Source: Kentomonas sorsogonicus
Taxonomy: Eukaryota > Euglenozoa > Kinetoplastea > Trypanosomatida > Trypanosomatidae
Assembly (NCBI GenBank): GCA_030347455.1
Contig: JAQOSZ010000305.1
Coordinates: 1-64,000, forward strand
DNA length: 64,000 nucleotides
Direction: 5' to 3'
Below, piece after piece: positions 59,618 to 64,000 of the stretch. The notes beneath the pieces are model-generated. The model did not search any database. It had not been told where the DNA came from and was given only the letters and a program-made list of their open reading frames with translations. Position 1 is the stretch's first letter; the number at the start of each line of letters is the position of its first letter. The translations under genes and the position numbers were made by a program.

Positions 59618-60924
59618 ATGAGCAGCAGCAGGCGGCCCCGCAAGCAGGCGCGTTACGAGGTCGTTCCTACCGGCGGCGCGGCGGACAGCCCCGCGAGCGG
59701 GGGCGCTTCCCCCACCCCCCTCTCGTCCTCCTCCTCGCTGCCCGGCGACGGCGCCCGCAGGAGACGGCGGCAGCGGCGGCAGCGCGCGGCAGACGACGAC
59801 GGCGGCTACGCGGAGGCGGCGCTGGCGGTGTACCGCCGGCTGGTGGCGGCGAGCACGGCGCCGCAGCGGGTGCCCACCGCGGAGGCCCTCAACGCGCGCT
59901 ACCGGCGGCTGGCGAAGGTGGGCGAGGGGAGCTTCGGGGAGGTGCACCTCGTCTACGACACGCGCAGCGGCACCTACGCGACGATGAAGCGCATGCTCCG
60001 CTTCCTGCACACGCGCGGCTCCGCGAGCGGGCTGCTGGGGCTGCACAACACTACGTGCCGGGAGCTGACGCTGATGGCGGCCATGTCGCACCCCAACGTG
60101 ATGCGCCTCCTCGACTACCACATACTGCGCGACGGCGCGCTGCTCATGCTGATGCCGGTCGCCCCGTACGACTTCGCGTGCGTGCTGCGGCCGCCGCCGC
60201 CCCCGCCGCCGGCGCTGCGCCCCCCGGGCCCCGCGCTGCCGCTGCCGGCCGCCAAGTGCTGCTTCCGGCAGCTGCTGGAGGCCGTCGCGTACCTGCACCG
60301 CCGGCGCGTGGTGCACCGCGACATCAAGCCGAGCAACCTCATGCTCGCCGCCGACGGCACGCTGCTGCTCATCGACTTTGGCTGGGCGCGCCTCCTCCCG
60401 CCGCGCCGCGACGCCGCGATGACGGGCCGATGGGGACGCTGGCGTACCGCCCGCCGGAAGTGCTGGTCGGCGGCCGCGGCGCGCGGCGCTACGACCGCAG
60501 CGTCGACGTGTGGTGCTGCGGCTGCGTCCTCTTCGAGATGCTCACCGACGGCGAGTGCTTCGTGCGCGCCGACACGGAGGCGGAGGCGGCGGGGTGCATC
60601 GTCGACTGGCTCGGCTCCCCCGCGCGCGGCAGCGCCGTGTACACCGGCCGCGAGCGACTCCCGCTGCGCGCCGGCCGCACCGGCACCTTCTCCGCGCGCT
60701 GCCACAACCTGGGCCTCGGCAAGCCGGAGATTCAGTTCCTCAAGCGCATGCTGGCGCTCGAGCCGTCCCACCGCGCCTCCGCCGCCGCGCTGCTCGCCGA
60801 CCCGTGGTTCGCCGCCGCGCCCGCCGCCTGCGCGCCCGCGGAGCTGCGCCTCCCGCCCTGCAGCCTCTTCCGCTGGCTCGAGTCCCGCCGCCGCCGCCTC
60901 GGCATCGTCCCGGCGGACCCCTAG
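59618..60924 (+). CDS. CDK-like (CMGC) protein kinase (one frame break)
   Basis: About 435 residues from the ATG at 59618. A basic, low-complexity N-terminus (1-60) precedes the kinase domain: VGEGSFGEVHLV, the lysine in YATMKRM, ELTLMAAMSHPNVMRLLDYH, an unusual proline run (VLRPPPPPPPALRPP) in the N/C-lobe linker, VHRDIKPSNLML, LIDFGWARL, and LAYRPPEVL with the CMGC-type arginine, then SVDVWCCGCVLFEML. Just before the activation-loop end the frame changes near 60427-60431, where one C appears missing from a GGCCC run; both frames continue cleanly around it. The domain matches CDKs in length after the insert. Without a PSTAIRE-like helix being clear, the cyclin partner cannot be predicted. 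Confidence 0.8.
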
Positions 60925-60971
60925 ACGCACCTCCGCAGCACGTGCCATAGTCGATTTCTCTACTTCCCTCC

Positions 60972-61013
<42 letters not shown>

Positions 61014-61484
61014 TACCCTCTTCATAGAATTGGTGACTAGTGTCATTTTTGTAGCTACCGCTGCGGAATGCGTGCGCTTGTAACAAGAAACCATCTCTCT
61101 CTCTCTCTCTCTCTGTACATGCACACAACCTATAGCGCATGCATATCTCTCCCTCTCTCTCTCTCTCTCTGTATCTATGATATAGGTGTCTGATGTGTGG
61201 AGTGTCTTTTTTATCTGTCACCCCCAACGTCTTGTCCCTTTCCCTTCACCCACTCCTCATTATTTTCATTAAGGATTTCCTATACGAAAGCAGAGCAGCT
61301 TTTTAAATATACATCTATATAAGCCAACGTGTGTTCCTTTTCCTTTCTTTACAGCGCCACACACTAGCACGAACACTGATAGTCAAGTACTTTTTCAGGT
61401 TTCGCTTTTAAGTATCACTCTCAGTTTGTGGTGATTTTATCCATTTCCCTCCATCTTTCTTTTTTTTTAGTTTTACCACACTCA

Positions 61485-61515
<31 letters not shown>

Positions 61516-61633
61516 GTAATCCAATTGCGGAATCGCGCAGTGCGACGACCTCCAAGACTCGCCAGGCACACGCGGACACAGGCCCACACGCGGACACACC
61601 CTACATCTGCCCCCCCCCCCCCAACCCTCTGGC
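60925..61633. other. Intergenic with CT microsatellites
   Basis: (CT)n runs at 60973-61010, 61093-61114 and 61149-61170, poly-A at 61498-61516 and a C12 run at 61611-61622 just ahead of the next start. No supported gene. Confidence 0.55.
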
Positions 61634-62283
61634 ATGCTGACGGCGGAGCACTACCTCGACCTGTGCGCGGACGCGGAGGGGCCGGCGGGCGGCGAGAAGC
61701 ACAGCTGCCGCGTTGACGCGCGCGAGGCGTGGGAGCGGCTGGCGGAGGAGGGCGCGCTGGGCGAGCGCGTGCTGTCCGTCGAGCTCTTCGCCGAGCCGAC
61801 GCCGGACGCGGCGCCGCACAATCGGCCGCTGGCCTCGCTGCTGCGCCGCCTGCGCCCGCCGCCGCCCGCGCCGCCGCACGTCTTCGCGGTGGTGCAGACG
61901 GCGGGGTGGTGGTGGTCGCTCGAGACGCAGGTGACCGCCGCGGGCCGCGCGCTGGTGATGCAGCGCGCGCGCAACTTTGGGCGGGTGTTGGGCCGCCGCT
62001 GCGGGCACTACCGCGCGCGCCCGCCGCCGCCGCTGTGGCCGGACGACGGGGCGGCGCCGGTGCTGCCGACGCTGCGCCGCGCCGCCCCCGAGCGTCGCAT
62101 GCGCATGCGCTCGCTCTTCATTGCCATCGCGCGCGGCGGGTACTTTGACTCGCCGCCCGCGTTCGACGACGCCGCGACGGCCCCACCGACGCGGAGGCGA
62201 GCGCAGACTTTGCGCACTACGTGTTCGACGTGCTCTCGGCGCCCAAGAAGGCCGCGCCGCTGCCGGGCATGATCGTCTACTAG
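61634..62283 (+). CDS. Protein of unknown function, about 215 residues (one frame break)
   Basis: The frame begins at the ATG at 61634 (MLTAEHYLDLCADAEGPAGG). The main part has a folded look (HVFAVVQTAGWWWSLETQVT, MRMRSLFIAIARGGYFDSPP). Near 62170-62180 the frame changes; the continuation reads DGPTDAEASADFAHYVFDVL and ends APLPGMIVY before the stop at 62281-62283, a far more protein-like end than the arginine-rich alternative. A one-base error in a GC-rich stretch is the likely cause. No domain recognised. Confidence 0.6.
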
Positions 62284-63290
62284 CGGCCCGGCGTAGTCAG
62301 TGCTGTGGGCTCCGACCTTGCGTGTGTTGCATGGCCCCACCCTCACTCTATTCCTTCCTGCAGCTGTTCGTGTTATTATTTCTTGTTCCCCCACAAGCAA
62401 ACCTTTTTTCTGCATTTCTTTTATTATTATTATTTTCAATATTTTTGTTCATAAGACTGCTTTCGTTTTTATGTCCTCCCCCCTCAATGTTTTTGCTACT
62501 TTTCACTGTTTTTCTTCTTTGTTTTTCCCGGTATTTATTATTCCTTCACCATTTCAACAATCATTCGATTGGGCACCTGCAAATTTCTTTCTTTTTGCCC
62601 CCCCCCCCCCTCCCATTACGCATCTCTCCGCACACGCGCTCTCCCAGGGCCGCCAATGTCATAGCAATATCAACGACAGGGGCCGAGGACGCATTCAACC
62701 AGATAACAACACACATATATAAATATTAACAATAACAATAATAGGAAGAAAAAATGAGCCTGAAAAGGCTCCATTGACTGAAGTTGTCAGTCACGTACTC
62801 TTAACCGATATCGAGATTTCGCTTTTTTCTTTTTTTTCTTGCTTTTCCTCTAAAAGATTGAAAAGCTACTTTCAAAAGGGAAGAGGAAAAAAAAAGAGCA
62901 CACTAAAGAGGGTGCTCACCTTCTCAATTAATCTTCATTGATCTTTCTTTCAGTTTCACCTACAAAGTCGCCACCACATTGACAAGCATTTCACCCGAAT
63001 AAGGAAACCTAAATGAAGCAGCGGTGGGGGGAAAAGGGGCACTCAGAGTCCACACCCGCACCTGTCTTTTTTTTTTTCATTCTTATTATTTAGGTGTGTT
63101 TTCAATTCCTGTCATTTATATATCTATATGTACGTGTGATGGTGCACCTTTTCTTTTTTCTTTTTTTTCTTTCAATTTTTGGTGCAACTCCATGATTCCC
63201 TTCCCCCACCAACGTAAGTTATGAAGATTGGTATGATATGTGTTTCTTCTTTTTATTTCTGCTGCAACGAGGTCCACCGATGCGAAGCTG

Positions 63291-63330
<40 letters not shown>

Positions 63331-64000
63331 AAGTGGCTTGCTCTCCTGTTGTGTTGTCTTCTGTCTCTCTACCTCTTTTGACTCACGCACGACACAACCG
63401 CCGCGTGTGGCATCCGCCCGCTCTTTTCAGAGATGTACGCGCACGCACACACGTATACACCTGAGATACCTAAAAGGGAGATGAGCTATACAGTTTTCGA
63501 TCTTTTTTTTCTCTTTCTCGTGCATTTTTTACAGGAAAAAAAAGCTCTCGAGGACTCTTTGCGTTGCAGCGTACAATATCAACTACACTAGTTCAGGCGC
63601 TCTTACATCTCTTCCCAAGCCGTCTGGGCACTCCCCACTTTTCTTCCCTTCTCTCTCTCTCTCTCTCTCTCACTCTCACGTTATTCAAACCGCTTTCCCT
63701 CTCTGTTTTTGCCCCCCCCCCCACTTCAACCGTTCCTTTTTTCTCTCTCTCTTTCTCCACCCTGCGCGCTTGCTTCTGCATTAGTACTCACGTCCCCGGG
63801 GAGGAAGTAACTATAATGTTTTTATTTTCTGAATGCGCCGCTTTTTGCTTCACCACTGGGAGGGCATTACTATGACAATTATGTTTTTCTCCTTTTGTAG
63901 TTTTCAGCCTAATCTCACTTTAACTTCTCACTCTTCATTCGCGTGCACACGCACGCACACACATATATATTGTGTTACAGTGCTAGAGATACTCTATTGG
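62284..64000. other. Intergenic to window end
   Basis: 1.7 kb without a supported gene. It is T- and C-rich with (CT)n runs at 63295-63328 and 63651-63670, C runs at 62599-62610 and 63712-63721, and poly-T runs. The last kilobase resembles the spacing before another plus-strand gene that would begin beyond base 64000. Confidence 0.5.

Overview
The window looks like nuclear DNA of a kinetoplastid flagellate, most likely a trypanosomatid; I cannot name the genus. Genes are intronless and packed on one strand over long distances. The left 28 kb is transcribed leftward and the right 36 kb rightward, diverging from a G-rich switch region at 27928-28382. Intergenic DNA is pyrimidine-rich in the sense of transcription, as expected where mRNAs are matured by spliced-leader trans-splicing. 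A tyrosine-recombinase retroelement of the VIPER/TATE type and a single GRIP golgin fit this reading.

Left cluster (minus strand). Positions 1-7580 form an accessory region: a P-loop ATPase gene of unrecognised family (6147-7580), a small gene of unknown function (4915-5439), a decayed second copy of that gene (1-312), and between those two copies a tyrosine-recombinase retroelement next to a fragment of a second, related element. Positions 7951-21392 are a head-to-tail array of a ~6.26 kb unit with a three-gene cassette: a small zinc-ribbon/glycine-zipper protein, a nucleoside hydrolase and a RibD C-terminal-like reductase. Two full units and the two ends of a third are visible; the third is interrupted by a 10-N assembly gap. 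Unit junctions lie in GA microsatellites. Some copies are damaged: one hydrolase has a stop at codon 5, and two reductase copies carry the same early frameshift. Single-copy genes follow: an Ariadne-type RBR ubiquitin ligase, an acid-sphingomyelinase-like phosphodiesterase and an unrecognised 544-residue protein.

Right cluster (plus strand). In order: a gamma-carbonic-anhydrase-like protein, an ABC ATPase, a ZRANB3-like SNF2 helicase with an HNH domain, a 1490-residue DUF726/TMCO4-like protein, a GCN2-like eIF2-alpha kinase, an unrecognised 357-residue protein, a GRIP golgin with about 19 near-identical coiled-coil repeats, a putative RRM protein, a radial-spoke-like MORN protein, cytosolic seryl-tRNA synthetase, a CDK-like protein kinase and an unrecognised protein. 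Coding sequence from about 36.6 kb on is very GC-rich. Four genes there (golgin, MORN protein, kinase, last gene) have one-base frame breaks in GC-rich or repetitive tracts. These look more like residual assembly errors than gene death.

Apart from the three-gene cassette, neighbours do not form a pathway, as is normal for polycistronic units in these organisms. All identifications come from motifs read by eye; no database search was run.
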